Source of the DNA: Neptunicoccus sediminis
GTDB lineage: Bacteria; Pseudomonadota; Alphaproteobacteria; Rhodobacterales; Rhodobacteraceae
DNA: 64,000 bases
Direction of reading: 5' to 3'
Assembly: GCF_001719615.1 (NCBI RefSeq)
Contig: NZ_MDVX01000008.1
Coordinates: forward strand, 186,001 to 250,000
Shown here: positions 1 to 9,455 of the stretch, piece after piece
How positions within the stretch are numbered: the stretch's first letter is position 1
Layout: each line of letters begins with the position of its first letter
Notes under the pieces: generated by a model
What the model was told of the DNA's origin: nothing
Databases searched by the model: none
Seen by the model: the letters and a program-made list of their open reading frames with translations, nothing else
Position numbers and translations under genes: made by a program

Positions 1-2175
1 GCCGCGGGCGGGGCTGTTCATCTGGATGATCTCGGCGTGAGGGTCGGTTTTCAGGTGCTGGCCTTCCCCGTTTATAAAGCCGATGCGGATCATGTGTTCC
101 TCGATCACACTGCCGATCGCGGCCAGCATGGAGGGGATGTATTTCCCCCGCACCCAGGCACCACCGCGCGGATCGAACACGGCTTTCAGTTCCTCGACCA
201 CAAAGGAGACATCGCCACCGCGCCGGAAGACAGCGGAGATCATCCGTGTCAGCGCCAGTGTCCATGCGTAATGCTCCATGTTTTTGGAGTTGATGAACAC
301 TTCAAACGGACGGCGCTGCTCGTTCTGGATGATGTCGTTGATGGTGATGTAGATGGCATGTTCGGATTCGGGCCATTTCATCTTGTAGGTGTGACCGTCC
401 AGCGCCTCGGGCCGGTCGAGCGGCTCTGCGATGTAGACAACATCTGCGCCTGTGTCGATTTCCGGCGCGGTCTCTGTCTCTTCGGACACGCTTAGGACCG
501 AGCCGGTTACATCATTGGGGCGGTAGGTTGTGCAGCCCTTACAGCCCTGATCCCAAGCGGCCATATAGACCTCTTTAAAATCCTCAAATGAAATATCTTC
601 GGGGCAGTTGATGGTTTTGGAAATCGAACTGTCGATCCATTTCTGCGCTGCCGCCTGCATACGGACGTGATCCAGCGGGGCGAGCGTCTGGGCGTTCACA
701 AAATAATCCGGCAGTTCCTTGTCCCCGAATTTCTGACGCCACAGGTCCACCGCGTAATCCACCACTTCTTCTTCGGAACGCGACCCGTCGTTTTGCAACA
801 CTTTGCGGGTGTAGGAATAGGCAAACACCGGTTCGATACCGCTGGAAACATTGCCCGCATAAAGGCTGATGGTTCCGGTCGGGGCAACACTGGTCAGCAG
901 TGCGTTGCGGATGCCGTGCTCGGCCACCAGTGCGCGGGTTTCTTCGTCCATCGACAGCATGGAATCGTTGTCCAGAAACGCCTTGGCGTCATAGAGCGGA
1001 AAGGCCCCCTTCTCTTCGGCCAGACGGGCAGAGGCGCGATAGGCGGCACGGGCAATGCGCCCCATCCAGTCTTCGGTCAGCGCGGCCCCCTCTTCAGAGC
1101 CATAACGCGCGCCAACCATCAGCAGGGCATCGGCAAGTCCGGTCACGCCCAGACCGATCCGGCGCTTGGCATGGGCCTCAACCCGTTGTTCTTCCAACGG
1201 GAACTGGCTGGCATCCACCACGTTGTCCATCATCCGCACGGCGGTCGCTACCAGTTCATCCAGCGCCTTTTCGTTCAGCGCGGCGTTGCCCTCAAAGGCG
1301 TTCTCGATCATTGTCGCCAGATTGATCGAGCCAAGCAGACAGGCACCATAAGGCGGCAGAGGCTGTTCGCCGCAAGGGTTGGTGGCGGCAATGGATTCGC
1401 AATAGTTGAGGTTGTTCTTCTGGTTGATCCGGTCGATGAAAATCACACCCGGTTCGGCATAATCATAGGTGGACTGCATGATCCGGTTCCACAAATCCCG
1501 CGCCTGCACGGTTTTGTAGACCTTGTCACCCCATGTCAGTTCCCATGGGCCGTCCTCTTTCACCGCTTCCATAAAGGGGTCAGTGACCAGCACAGAAAGG
1601 TTGAACATGCGCAGGCGGGCGCTGTCCTGTTTGGCGGTGATGAAGTCTTCTACATCGGGATGGTCACACCGCATGGTTGCCATCATTGCGCCGCGGCGCG
1701 AACCCGCAGACATGATGGTGCGGCACATGGCGTCCCAGACATCCATGAAAGACAACGGGCCGGACGCATCCGCCGCCACGCCTTTCACTTCGGCCCCTTT
1801 GGGTCGGATCGGAGAGAAATCATAGCCGATCCCCCCGCCCTGCTGCATGGTCAGCGCGGCCTCTTTCAGCATATCGAAAATACCGGCCATACTGTCGGGA
1901 ATCGTGCCCATCACGAAGCAGTTGAACAGCGTCACAGAGCGCTGGGTTCCCGCACCGGCGAGAATCCGGCCTGCTGGCAGGAATTTGAAGCCCTCAAGCG
2001 CATCATAAAACCGCTCTTCCCAGACGTCCGGCGTATCTTCAACCTTGGCCAGCGCACGGGCCACACGGCGCCAGCTATCCTCTACAGTTTCGTCGATCGG
2101 TTTTCCCGATGCGTCTTTGAAACGGTATTTCATATCCCAGATTTGCTCGGCAATCGGAGCTGAAAAAGAGGTCAT
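1..2175 (-). CDS. nrdJ: Adenosylcobalamin-dependent (class II) ribonucleotide reductase, C-terminally cut by window edge
   Basis: It reduces ribonucleotides to deoxyribonucleotides using a B12-generated thiyl radical. The frame is open for 725 codons from ATG at 2175 to base 1, so the C-terminus lies outside the window. The class signature N266-P-C268-G-E270-QPLPPYGACLLGS is visible, with the N-x-C-x-E radical-site triad. A candidate redox cysteine, C86, sits in LFNCFVMG. The N-terminus (WDMKYRF, then AGRILAGAG) also fits class II enzymes. The start is preceded by AAGG about ten bases upstream. It stands alone, divergent from the DUF1489 gene. No second RNR gene is visible here, so whether this is the only RNR cannot be judged. 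Class II enzymes work with or without oxygen. Confidence 0.93.
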   Translation of the reverse strand, partial: MTSFSAPIAEQIWDMKYRFKDASGKPIDETVEDSWRRVARALAKVEDTPDVWEERFYDALEGFKFLPAGRILAGAGTQRSVTLFNCFVMGTIPDSMAGIFDMLKEAALTMQQGGGIGYDFSPIRPKGAEVKGVAADASGPLSFMDVWDAMCRTIMSAGSRRGAMMATMRCDHPDVEDFITAKQDSARLRMFNLSVLVTDPFMEAVKEDGPWELTWGDKVYKTVQARDLWNRIMQSTYDYAEPGVIFIDRINQKNNLNYCESIAATNPCGEQPLPPYGACLLGSINLATMIENAFEGNAALNEKALDELVATAVRMMDNVVDASQFPLEEQRVEAHAKRRIGLGVTGLADALLMVGARYGSEEGAALTEDWMGRIARAAYRASARLAEEKGAFPLYDAKAFLDNDSMLSMDEETRALVAEHGIRNALLTSVAPTGTISLYAGNVSSGIEPVFAYSYTRKVLQNDGSRSEEEVVDYAVDLWRQKFGDKELPDYFVNAQTLAPLDHVRMQAAAQKWIDSSISKTINCPEDISFEDFKEVYMAAWDQGCKGCTTYRPNDVTGSVLSVSEETETAPEIDTGADVVYIAEPLDRPEALDGHTYKMKWPESEHAIYITINDIIQNEQRRPFEVFINSKNMEHYAWTLALTRMISAVFRRGGDVSFVVEELKAVFDPRGGAWVRGKYIPSMLAAIGSVIEEHMIRIGFINGEGQHLKTDPHAEIIQMNSPARG

Positions 2176-2333
2176 ATCAGTAAGCCTTGTGTTCGGTCGC
2201 GTGGTTGTTTGGCGGAGCCCCGTTCCTAGATGTTGTGTCACGAGGCGTCAAACGATTCTGGGCAGTTAATACGCTTTCACCTGCAAAGGAATCGCTTTAA
2301 TCTGACGTTAACCATACTATATCTAGCGATACC

Positions 2334-2771
2334 ATGTCAAAAAAACACATCAACTTGATCAAGCTTTGCGTCGGCATCGACAGCTACGAGGATCTGGAAA
2401 CAGCAATCGCGCTGCGGGCGAAATCCGGCGGCGGCACCTATCTGCCCAGCCACATCACCCGCATGTGGCCCAAACAGGAGGAGGCGCTGCTTAATGGCGG
2501 ATCGCTCTATTGGGTGATCAAGGGCTTTGTGCAGGCCCGTCAGAATATCGTGCGTCTGGACGAGGTTACGGGCGCGGACGGTGTGCGCCGCTGTGCCATT
2601 CTGATGGAGCCGAAACTGATCCGCACCTCTAGCGCCCTGCGCCGCCCGTTTCAGGGCTGGCGGTATCTCAAGCCAGAGGACGCCCCCGCCGACCTGCCGG
2701 ATTCGCGCAAATCCGACGATGAACTGCCCAAGGAACTGGCGCTGGCACTGGCGGATATTGGCCTGCGTTAG
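2334..2771 (+). CDS. Conserved protein of the DUF1489 family
   Basis: A 145-residue soluble protein starting MSKKHINLIKLCVGIDS. The KLCVG start, the following HITRMWPKQ and the SLYWVIKG segment are as I recall for DUF1489, a family largely confined to alphaproteobacteria and without a known function. It has no signal peptide or membrane segment. The start ATG lies only about eight bases downstream of a TATA-rich stretch (2310-2326), so the leader must be short. It is divergent from nrdJ and followed by a small secreted protein gene. The CDS call is firm, but no function can be assigned. Confidence 0.85.
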   Translation: MSKKHINLIKLCVGIDSYEDLETAIALRAKSGGGTYLPSHITRMWPKQEEALLNGGSLYWVIKGFVQARQNIVRLDEVTGADGVRRCAILMEPKLIRTSSALRRPFQGWRYLKPEDAPADLPDSRKSDDELPKELALALADIGLR

Positions 2772-2852
2772 TGCCGGTACTGCGACCCTGTCAGGTTTCC
2801 ATCGAAAAACCTTAAAAAATCTGCTATGTTTACCGGATTAGGAGGTTTGAAT

Positions 2853-3008
2853 ATGAAAACAATTCTACTTTCCACCCTGTTGACGCTGGCACCGGCACTG
2901 GCCTTTGCAGCCGGCTGCAACAGTTCTCACGACACCGCAGCATCCTGCCCGACAGGGCAAAGCTGGGACGCTAAAACCGGCAGTTGTGTCGATCAGGCGT
3001 CCAGTTAA
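2853..3008 (+). CDS. Small cysteine-containing secreted protein, 51 aa
   Basis: This short gene is supported by a strong ribosome binding site, GGAGGT at 2841-2846, six bases before ATG at 2853. The product begins with a classical signal peptide (Lys at position 2, a leucine-rich core, cleavage probably after AFA or AFAA near residue 19). The mature peptide is about 32 residues with three cysteines in the order GCN, SCP and SCV. CPxGQxWDxxxGxCV resembles the core of chitin-binding-type or related small disulfide modules. It is likely periplasmic or secreted. Function is unknown. A longer in-frame start at 2826 exists but lacks a comparable binding site. Confidence 0.7.
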   Translation: MKTILLSTLLTLAPALAFAAGCNSSHDTAASCPTGQSWDAKTGSCVDQASS

Positions 3009-3044
3009 GCATCCCGCGCCGTAACGCGGAAAACTTGAAGACCC

Positions 3045-3752
3045 TTAGAAGGGCGTTTCGGCCCAGCCACAGCCTTTGGCAAAACCGCCCCATGCAGACA
3101 GCGCATCGGCGTCCCATTCGGCTGTTTTGCTGGCATACATCGTGGCCTGTGATTGCAGGATCAGACCGTCTGACAGGATGCGCAGACCGTTGGCCCGCAG
3201 CGTGTCGCCCGTTGACGTGATGTCGGCAATCGCTTCGGCGGTCAGGTTCTTGACCGTGCCTTCGGTTGCGCCCTGACTGTCTACCAATTGGTAATCTGCC
3301 ACGCCTTCGCCGCTTAGATAATTGCGCACCAAGCCGTGATATTTGGTGGCAATGCGCAGGCGAAAGCCGTGATCGGCGCGAAACTGCGCCGCCGCTGCAT
3401 CCAGATCGTCCACCGTGGTCACATCGACCCAACAATCGGGTACAGCGATCACCAGATCCGCATGTCCAAAGCCAAGCGGTTCCACCTCGGCCACAATGTC
3501 GGACCAACGGGGCATTTTTTCACGGACGAGATCGGTGCCCGTCACCCCCAGATGGATACGCCCTGCGGCCAGTTCCTTGGGGATTTCCCCCGCCGAGAGC
3601 AACACCAGTTCGACATTATCCACCCCCAGCACCTGACCGGCATATTCGCGGTCCGATCCGGTGCGCTGAACAGTGATGCCATGCTGGGCAAACCAGTCGA
3701 TGGTCTTGTCCTGCAACCGCCCCTTGGACGGAATCCCGAGCTTCAGGTTCAT
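3045..3752 (-). CDS. hisG: ATP phosphoribosyltransferase catalytic subunit, short form (HisG-S)
   Basis: It catalyses the first step of histidine biosynthesis, ATP plus PRPP to phosphoribosyl-ATP. At 235 residues it has the short-form length, lacking the C-terminal regulatory domain of long HisG, and so needs HisZ, which is encoded immediately upstream. Visible motifs are the N-terminal LGIPSKGRL, the GVTGTDLV segment and the PRPP-binding region SQGATEGTVKNLTAEAIADI. The start ATG overlaps the hisZ stop codon (ATGA, 3749-3752), so the two subunits are probably translationally coupled. It is the last gene of hisS-hisZ-hisG on the minus strand. Confidence 0.95.
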   Translation of the reverse strand: MNLKLGIPSKGRLQDKTIDWFAQHGITVQRTGSDREYAGQVLGVDNVELVLLSAGEIPKELAAGRIHLGVTGTDLVREKMPRWSDIVAEVEPLGFGHADLVIAVPDCWVDVTTVDDLDAAAAQFRADHGFRLRIATKYHGLVRNYLSGEGVADYQLVDSQGATEGTVKNLTAEAIADITSTGDTLRANGLRILSDGLILQSQATMYASKTAEWDADALSAWGGFAKGCGWAETPF

Positions 3753-4855
3753 ACTGCACCCTCCTGCACGGCCACCAGCGTTTCGGGGCGGATCACCCCA
3801 CCGACAGCAGCGATAGAGCGTCCCTGCCCCAACACGCGGGTCAGCGCATCATAGCGCCCGCCGCTGGCCACCACCGGCAGGTCGGGGCGGTCGGGTGCGG
3901 TAAAGCCGAAAACGAAACCGTCGTAATATTCCATAGATGTGCGCCCGAAAGAGACCTCAAACGGCAGGTTGTCCACATCCACACGGCGGGCGGCCATTGC
4001 CTTGAGACGATCCTCCATCGCATCCGCAGGCGCCTGAAGTGCCGGAAAGCTGGCGGCCATGTCCCGCAACTGGTCTAAGGCGGCGGTCGAGGTGTCCTTC
4101 AGCGCCAGCACCTGTTCCAGCATCTGAACCTCTTCGGCAGAGACCGGACCGGCTGCACTGTCCTGTTGTAACAGAGCAATCCGCGCCAGAACCTCTTGTT
4201 CAGAGCGTAATCCCTGCGGTGTTCCGGCCTGTTCCAGCACTTTTTCCGCTCCAAGTTCCGCAACCTGCGCCAGCAGCGCGCTGCGGGTTTCGGGTGGCGG
4301 CGTCATCCCGCCATAGCGTTCCAGCAATCGCACAAAGCGCACCGGACGCCAGACATGACGGCGCAGCGCGGCGCGGCGGCGGTCGGTGGTTTTCAATCCG
4401 TCCACCGCGGCCAGCAAAACCCCCATATCCCCCGTTGTCACCTTCAGGGGATACCCTGCGAGCATTCCGGAAAACATTGCAAAGACTTCGGCATCGGCAC
4501 CGGCAGGATCGGTGCGGTCAAAAAGCTCGTATCCGACTTGGGTATATTCCGCAGGACGACCGCCGGACTGTTTGCGCCAGACATTGCCGTTATAGGTATA
4601 TCGCGCCGGTTCCGCGCCCTCGGCCATATGGCGCTGCACGATGGGCACAGTAAAATCGGGCCGCAACATCTGTTCACCCTGCAAGGGATCATGGGTCACA
4701 TAGGCCCGTGCGCGAATATCCTCGCCGTAAAGATCCAACAGTACATCCGCAGGCAGCAGACTGTCGGTTTCTACCGGCAAGGCCCCCGCCGAAACAAACC
4801 CCGCCGAGAGCCTGTCGGCCACTTCCTTGATGCGGGCGCGTCTGTCGTTCTTCAT
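3749..4855 (-). CDS. hisZ: ATP phosphoribosyltransferase regulatory subunit (HisZ)
   Basis: A HisRS-like paralogue without tRNA-charging function that forms a complex with short HisG and carries feedback regulation by histidine. Class II synthetase-like motifs are seen: the motif-2 region LRPDFTVPIVQRHMAE with YNGNVWR, and near the C-terminus FGRTSMEYYDGFVFGF and SGGRYDALTRVLG. It lacks a C-terminal anticodon-binding domain, as expected at 368 residues. I chose ATG at 4855, which shares one base with the hisS stop (TGATG). A GTG three bases upstream is less plausible because GGAG would abut it. It lies between hisS and hisG in one operon. Confidence 0.93.
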   Translation of the reverse strand: MKNDRRARIKEVADRLSAGFVSAGALPVETDSLLPADVLLDLYGEDIRARAYVTHDPLQGEQMLRPDFTVPIVQRHMAEGAEPARYTYNGNVWRKQSGGRPAEYTQVGYELFDRTDPAGADAEVFAMFSGMLAGYPLKVTTGDMGVLLAAVDGLKTTDRRRAALRRHVWRPVRFVRLLERYGGMTPPPETRSALLAQVAELGAEKVLEQAGTPQGLRSEQEVLARIALLQQDSAAGPVSAEEVQMLEQVLALKDTSTAALDQLRDMAASFPALQAPADAMEDRLKAMAARRVDVDNLPFEVSFGRTSMEYYDGFVFGFTAPDRPDLPVVASGGRYDALTRVLGQGRSIAAVGGVIRPETLVAVQEGAV

Positions 4856-6348
4856 CACTCCGCCGCCCGTGCGATCATGGCTTTGACTTCGGCCACCAGA
4901 TCAGTGCGCGCGATTTCCTTTTGCGCAGGCTGGGCTTTCCATTCTTCCGAGGTCTCGATTTCCGCCGCCAGCCGCGCCCCAAGGGCCAGATCCTTGATCT
5001 GCACCACGCCGCGATCCTTCTCGTCGCCGCCCTCGATAATCGCCACAGGGCTTTGGCGTTTGTCGGCGTATTTCAACTGGTTGCCGAAATTCTTGGGATT
5101 GCCGAGATAAACTTCGGCGCGGATGCCCGCGTTGCGCAGTTCTGACACCATCGCCTGATAATCCGACATGCGGTCGCGGTCCATCACGGTCACAACCACC
5201 GGCCCTTTGGCTGTGCTGTTGATCCGGCCCTTTTCGCGCAGTGCGGCCAGCAGACGGTCCACACCGATAGAAACGCCGGTCGCAGGCACTTCCTGTCCGG
5301 TGAAACGTTTGACCAGATCGTCATAACGCCCGCCCCCCGCAACAGAGCCGAACTGCCGCTTGCGCCCCTTTTCGTCGAGGATTTCAAAGGTCAGTTCAGC
5401 CTCGTAGACGGGGCCGGTATAATAGCCAAGGCCGCGCACCACTGAGGGGTCAATGTCTATCCGGTCAGGACCATAGCCCTGCGCGTCCAGCAGGCTGGCA
5501 ATTTCTTCAAGTTCGGCAACACCTTTTGCACCGATCTCCGAGCCTTGAACCAGTTCGGACAGCCGGGCGCAGGTTTCAGCGCCTGTATCGCGCTTGGCGC
5601 TCATGAAGCCCATGACCACATCGGCCTGTTCGTCCGACAGGCCCGCCCCTTTGGTGAAGTCGCCCGAAGCATCCTTGCGCCCCTCACCCAGCAAGGCCCG
5701 CACGCCATCCAGTCCCAGACGGTCCAGCTTGTCGATGGCCCGCAGCACGATGCCCCGCTCGGTTTCCTTGTCGTCGCCGGACAGACCGGCAACTTCCAGC
5801 ACACCGTTCAAAACCTTTCGGTTGTTCACACGGATGATGTAATCGCCGCGCGGGATGCCGACAGCCTCCAGCGTGTCAGACAGCATCGCGCAGATTTCCG
5901 CATCTGCTGCCATGCTCGCCGTGCCAACGGTATCCGCATCGCATTGATAAAACTGGCGATAGCGCCCCGGCCCCGGCTTTTCGTTGCGCCAGACCGGACC
6001 CATCGCAAAGCGGCGGTAAGGGGACGGCAGATCATTGCGGTGCTGGGCATAGACACGGGCCAGTGGAGCAGTCAGGTCATAGCGCAAGGCCATCCACGAG
6101 TCGTCTTCGTCCTGCCACGCAAAAACACCTTCATTGGGGCGGTCCACATCGGGGAGAAACTTGCCCAGCGCCTCTACCGTTTCAACGGCAGATGATTCCA
6201 GCGGATCGAACCCGTAACGATGGTAAACAGCCGTGATTTCACGCAGCATCTCGCTGCGTTCATCCACTTCAGCCCCGAAATAGTCGCGAAACCCTTTGGG
6301 CGGCAAAGCCTTGGGGCGTTGAATTTTCTTTTTCTTGTCTTTGGCCAT
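4855..6348 (-). CDS. hisS: Histidyl-tRNA synthetase
   Basis: It charges tRNA-His in the cytoplasm. The 497-residue protein shows class II motifs: [10 protein letters not shown] near residue 16, motif 2 around [13 protein letters not shown] with [20 protein letters not shown], the histidine-A signatures [13 protein letters not shown] and [13 protein letters not shown], and the C-terminal anticodon-binding domain containing [14 protein letters not shown] lysine-rich tail (residues 3-8) precedes the catalytic core. It is the first gene of hisS-hisZ-hisG, linking charging with the first step of histidine synthesis. The start at 6348 is the only good ATG before the conserved core. Confidence 0.95.
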   Translation of the reverse strand: MAKDKKKKIQRPKALPPKGFRDYFGAEVDERSEMLREITAVYHRYGFDPLESSAVETVEALGKFLPDVDRPNEGVFAWQDEDDSWMALRYDLTAPLARVYAQHRNDLPSPYRRFAMGPVWRNEKPGPGRYRQFYQCDADTVGTASMAADAEICAMLSDTLEAVGIPRGDYIIRVNNRKVLNGVLEVAGLSGDDKETERGIVLRAIDKLDRLGLDGVRALLGEGRKDASGDFTKGAGLSDEQADVVMGFMSAKRDTGAETCARLSELVQGSEIGAKGVAELEEIASLLDAQGYGPDRIDIDPSVVRGLGYYTGPVYEAELTFEILDEKGRKRQFGSVAGGGRYDDLVKRFTGQEVPATGVSIGVDRLLAALREKGRINSTAKGPVVVTVMDRDRMSDYQAMVSELRNAGIRAEVYLGNPKNFGNQLKYADKRQSPVAIIEGGDEKDRGVVQIKDLALGARLAAEIETSEEWKAQPAQKEIARTDLVAEVKAMIARAAE

Positions 6349-6519
6349 CGGATTGATCCTAATTTCGGCTCACCCGATAAAGGAAAATCCATGCAGGGAC
6401 AAGCAACCGGCAGGGTTTATGCGCTGCTTTGTGGGAAATTCCCCTACGGCCGGTCCTGTCACGGTGGCAATCACGCCTTTTCCAATTGTTTGCCAGCGGG
6501 TTTGGCGGTAGGGAAAAAC

Positions 6520-6729
6520 ATGACCGATGAACAGACCATAACCCAGCTGCAAGAGCGGCTTGCCCATACCATCAAGACGGCAGAGGACCTGTCGGATGTG
6601 GTGGCGGATCAGGCCAAGCGGATTGCCCTGCTGGAACGACAGGTGGCAGCATTGTTGGAACTCGCCCGTGACCAGTCACAGGGTGACGGGTCTGTGACCT
6701 TCTCGGACCAGCCCCCGCCCCATTACTAG
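6520..6729 (+). CDS. slyX: SlyX family coiled-coil protein, 69 aa
   Basis: A 69-residue protein starting MTDEQTITQLQERLAH. The central segment is a heptad-patterned coiled coil (VVADQAKRIALLERQVAALLE) and the C-terminus is proline-rich, ending in SDQPPPHY, which matches SlyX proteins. Its cellular role is unclear even in well studied bacteria. I chose ATG at 6520, which gives the usual SlyX length. The frame extends upstream to 6220, but that part is antisense to hisS and not protein-like. It is convergent with the hydrolase/OsmC gene, whose stop lies ten bases away. Confidence 0.85.
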   Translation: MTDEQTITQLQERLAHTIKTAEDLSDVVADQAKRIALLERQVAALLELARDQSQGDGSVTFSDQPPPHY

Positions 6730-6739
6730 CCAGCACGGT

Positions 6740-7957
6740 TCATGCCAGATCGGTGGTCACGCTGATCTCGCTTTCCAACGTTCGATGGACGGGACATTTA
6801 TTGGCGATCTCCAACAGTTTCTGACGCTGATCTGCGTCCAGATTTCCCGTCAGGGTGATCTGGCGGTTGAACTGGTCCACCTTGCCTTCGGTGGTGGCAC
6901 AGGAGGCACAGGCGCTGGCGTGGATTTTGTCGTGAGTCACAGCAACGCTGACATCTTTCAACGGCCAGCCTTTGCGCCGCGCATACATGCGGATGGTCAT
7001 GGACGTACAGGCCGCCAGCCCCGCAGACAGCAGGTTATAAGGCGACATGCCCAGATTGCTGCCGCCATAGGCTTCGGGTTCATCCGCAAGGATATGGTGG
7101 TTCGGTCCCGCCGTTATGTCCTGCAAAAACCCTTCGGGATCGGCCTCATCGCTGCGCACCACCCCTTCGGGGGCCCCGATCGGGGCGGCAGGTTTGCTGA
7201 GCTTCAGATACCGGCCCGCCCATGAAGCGATCACCTCTGCCGCATATTCCGCATCCGCGCCGTCACTGATCAGATGGTCCGCATTGTCGAGCGTGACAAA
7301 GCTTTTGGGGTGTTTTGCGGCCCCGAAAATCTGCGAGGCATTTTCAATCCCGACCGTCTGGTCCAGAGGCGCATGCAGCACCAGAAGGGCGCGTTTCAGA
7401 TTACCGATGGCGTCCTTTAGGTTCACCGCTGACACATCCTGAACAAACCCGCTGCGAATGGTAAAGGGCCGCCCGCCTAGGGTGACTTCCGCTGCGCCGT
7501 TCTTTTCGATTTCCGCCAGAGAAGTGCCGAAGTTATGCAGCACATGGGCCGGATCATAAGGCGCGCCAAGGGTCACAACCGCCTTCACACTGTCAAGCTG
7601 CCCCGCCGCCCGCAAAACCGCCGCCCCGCCAAGGGAATGCCCGACAAGCAATCCGGGCGCCCGCAAATGTTTTGCAAGCGCCTTGGCCGCGAGAACCAGA
7701 TCCTGCACGTTTGATGTGAAATCCGTGTTGGAAAACTCCCCCTTTGAATGACCCAATCCGGTAAAATCGAACCGCAGCACTGCGATCCCCGCCGCGGCGA
7801 GCCGCTGGGACAACCGCCGCGCCGCCGGAATATCCTTGGAGCAGGTGAAACAATGGGCAAACACTGCGGTCGCCAGCACCCGCCCCACCGGAAGATCCAG
7901 CCGCGCGGCCAGTTCTTCGCCGGAATGCCCCTCAAAGGTAAACTTCTCACTCTTCAT
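6740..7957 (-). CDS. Bifunctional alpha/beta hydrolase / OsmC-like protein
   Basis: A two-domain fusion of 405 residues. Residues 1-250 form an alpha/beta hydrolase with nucleophile elbow GHSLGG (Ser108) and the preceding FDFTGLGHSKG loop. Residues 265-405 are an OsmC/Ohr-type domain with the two expected reactive cysteines, in LAACTSMTIRMYARRKGW and in CPVHRTLES near the end. OsmC domains reduce organic hydroperoxides. The hydrolase may deliver or process an ester substrate, but the substrate is unknown. I chose ATG at 7957, with AAGGAG about eight bases upstream. An in-frame ATG at 8044 lacks such a site. The fusion is known in many proteobacteria. Confidence 0.88.
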   Translation of the reverse strand: MKSEKFTFEGHSGEELAARLDLPVGRVLATAVFAHCFTCSKDIPAARRLSQRLAAAGIAVLRFDFTGLGHSKGEFSNTDFTSNVQDLVLAAKALAKHLRAPGLLVGHSLGGAAVLRAAGQLDSVKAVVTLGAPYDPAHVLHNFGTSLAEIEKNGAAEVTLGGRPFTIRSGFVQDVSAVNLKDAIGNLKRALLVLHAPLDQTVGIENASQIFGAAKHPKSFVTLDNADHLISDGADAEYAAEVIASWAGRYLKLSKPAAPIGAPEGVVRSDEADPEGFLQDITAGPNHHILADEPEAYGGSNLGMSPYNLLSAGLAACTSMTIRMYARRKGWPLKDVSVAVTHDKIHASACASCATTEGKVDQFNRQITLTGNLDADQRQKLLEIANKCPVHRTLESEISVTTDLA

Positions 7958-8094
7958 CACACGCTCTCCTTGCATCGAGCTATGAAACCATCCGGTCGCC
8001 GGAGACACAAGCACAAGCCCGCGCCGGTCGCGTGGATGTGACATGGATTTGACATGGATTTGACGCGGCGCCAGAAATGCGCAGGCAGCAGCGG

Positions 8095-8553
8095 TTACAG
8101 CGGCAGTTCTGTCGTGTGTTTGATCTCTTTCAACACGAAATTCGACACAACCGTTTTCACCAGATCGCTGCGCAAAAGATTATGACTCATAAAGGCTTCA
8201 TAGGCTTCTACATCCGCCACCCGCACCTTGATGAAATAATCCGCCGATCCGGAAATCGCATGACATTCGAGGATTTCAGGGTGACTGCGCACCATTGCAA
8301 TAAACCCGTCCACCGCCTCTTGTGTATGAGAGCGCATCCGGATTTGGGCCAGAACGCACAGCCCCAACCCTGCCGTCTTGGGATTAAGCAATGTCACCCG
8401 CCGGTCAATCAGGCCGAGGCTCTCGAACTCCTGTATCTTACGCCAGACCGTGCTTTGGGCCATGCCGACCGTCTGGGCAATCTGCGCCAGAGGCAGACTC
8501 GCATCTGACTGTATTTGCCGCAATATCGCCTTTTCCTGCTCAGAAAATTCCAC
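8095..8553 (-). CDS. Lrp/AsnC family transcriptional regulator
   Basis: A 152-residue DNA-binding protein. The N-terminal helix-turn-helix is visible as LAQIAQTVGMAQSTVWRKIQ with FESLGLIDRRVTLLNP, and the C-terminal RAM/AsnC ligand-binding domain as EILECHAISGSADYFIKVRV. I prefer GTG at 8553, with GAGG seven bases upstream; a TTG six bases earlier would sit too close to that site. It is transcribed divergently from phenylalanine 4-monooxygenase across about 110 bases, so it most likely controls that gene in response to an amino acid, as AsnC-type regulators often do. That regulatory link is inferred from position. Confidence 0.9.
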   Translation of the reverse strand: MEFSEQEKAILRQIQSDASLPLAQIAQTVGMAQSTVWRKIQEFESLGLIDRRVTLLNPKTAGLGLCVLAQIRMRSHTQEAVDGFIAMVRSHPEILECHAISGSADYFIKVRVADVEAYEAFMSHNLLRSDLVKTVVSNFVLKEIKHTTELPL

Positions 8554-8663
8554 AAGCAAGCCTCTCTACGGAAATTCTATCCAAAACTGTAACAATCCGG
8601 CCCCAGTGAGGCAAGTTTTTCCATCGCAACCGGCGTATACTGGTGCCAAACAAGGAGACACCG
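8554..8663. promoter_or_regulatory. Divergent control region between AsnC-type regulator and phhA
   Basis: This short region separates the two divergent starts and must hold both promoters. A TATACT -10-like hexamer lies at 8636-8641, 22 bases before the phhA ATG. No convincing -35 is seen at the usual distance. The phhA ribosome site AAGGAG (8653-8658) is clear. A binding site for the AsnC-type protein is expected here but I cannot define it. Confidence 0.4.
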
Positions 8664-9437
8664 ATGGCTTATGCGTCCAAACTTGCCGATGACACCGGCT
8701 TTTACGACTACACCGCCGACGAACATGCTGTCTGGGCGGAATTGTTCGAGCGCCAGATTGCCTTTTTGAAGGGGCGGATTTGTTCCGAATATCTTGAAGG
8801 GGTCGACCTGCTGGGATTGAAAGCCGCAAGCGTTCCCCAATTGCGTGATGTGGACAAACGACTGGGCGCCTTGACCAATTTCGGCGTGGAAGGCGTGCCG
8901 GCCATCATCCCGCCAAGCCAGTTCTACACCTTGCTGGCAGATCGCAAGTTTCCCGTGGCCACCTTCCTGCGCCGCCGCGAGGATATGGATTATATTGAGG
9001 AACCCGACCTGTTCCACGAAGTCTTTGGTCATTGCCCACTGCTGACCAATCAGGCCTACACCGATTTTATCGAAGCCTTTGGCAAGATCGCTGTGGAGCT
9101 GGGCAAGGGCTATCGCTGGCACCTGTTCCGCCTGTTCTGGTTCACCATCGAGTTCGGCATGATCAACACACCAGACGGGCTGCGCGGCTATGGCGCAGGG
9201 GTGGCGAGTTCCCCGTCCGAAGCGGATTTCGCCTGTTCCGGCAAAGCGGTTTATACGCCGGCGGACCTGATGACCATGCTACGCACGCCCTACCGGATCG
9301 ACATCGTTCAGCCGCAATATTTTGTGATCGACAGTTTTGAAGACCTGCCCAAGCTGTTGGAGACAGATCTGAAAGCCGCGATTGACGAGGCAAAGGCGCT
9401 GGGGGATTTACCGGCGCTGTTTGAGAAGGCGGCTTAG
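8664..9437 (+). CDS. phhA: Phenylalanine 4-monooxygenase
   Basis: It hydroxylates phenylalanine to tyrosine using tetrahydropterin, O2 and non-haem iron. The 257-residue, catalytic-domain-only form is usual for bacteria. The iron ligands are visible as H118 and H123 in LFHEVFGHCP and E163 in FTIEFGM. The pterin/substrate region GVPAIIPPSQFY and the segment PYRIDIVQPQYFVIDSF also match the family. ATG at 8664 follows AAGGAG with a good spacing. It is controlled in all likelihood by the divergent AsnC-type regulator. No pterin-4a-carbinolamine dehydratase gene lies next to it. Confidence 0.94.
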   Translation: MAYASKLADDTGFYDYTADEHAVWAELFERQIAFLKGRICSEYLEGVDLLGLKAASVPQLRDVDKRLGALTNFGVEGVPAIIPPSQFYTLLADRKFPVATFLRRREDMDYIEEPDLFHEVFGHCPLLTNQAYTDFIEAFGKIAVELGKGYRWHLFRLFWFTIEFGMINTPDGLRGYGAGVASSPSEADFACSGKAVYTPADLMTMLRTPYRIDIVQPQYFVIDSFEDLPKLLETDLKAAIDEAKALGDLPALFEKAA

Positions 9438-9455
9438 GGCGGGATTTGAGTATTT

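Noticed and set aside
2310-2333. An NrdR-box-like ACTATATCTAG at 2316-2326
   Set aside because: Only one imperfect copy is present and it lies beside the DUF1489 start, about 140 bases from nrdJ. NrdR sites usually come in spaced pairs near the RNR promoter.
7958-8044. An upstream ATG at 8044 for the hydrolase/OsmC fusion
   Set aside because: The extra 29 residues have no conserved character, while ATG at 7957 has a well-placed AAGGAG.
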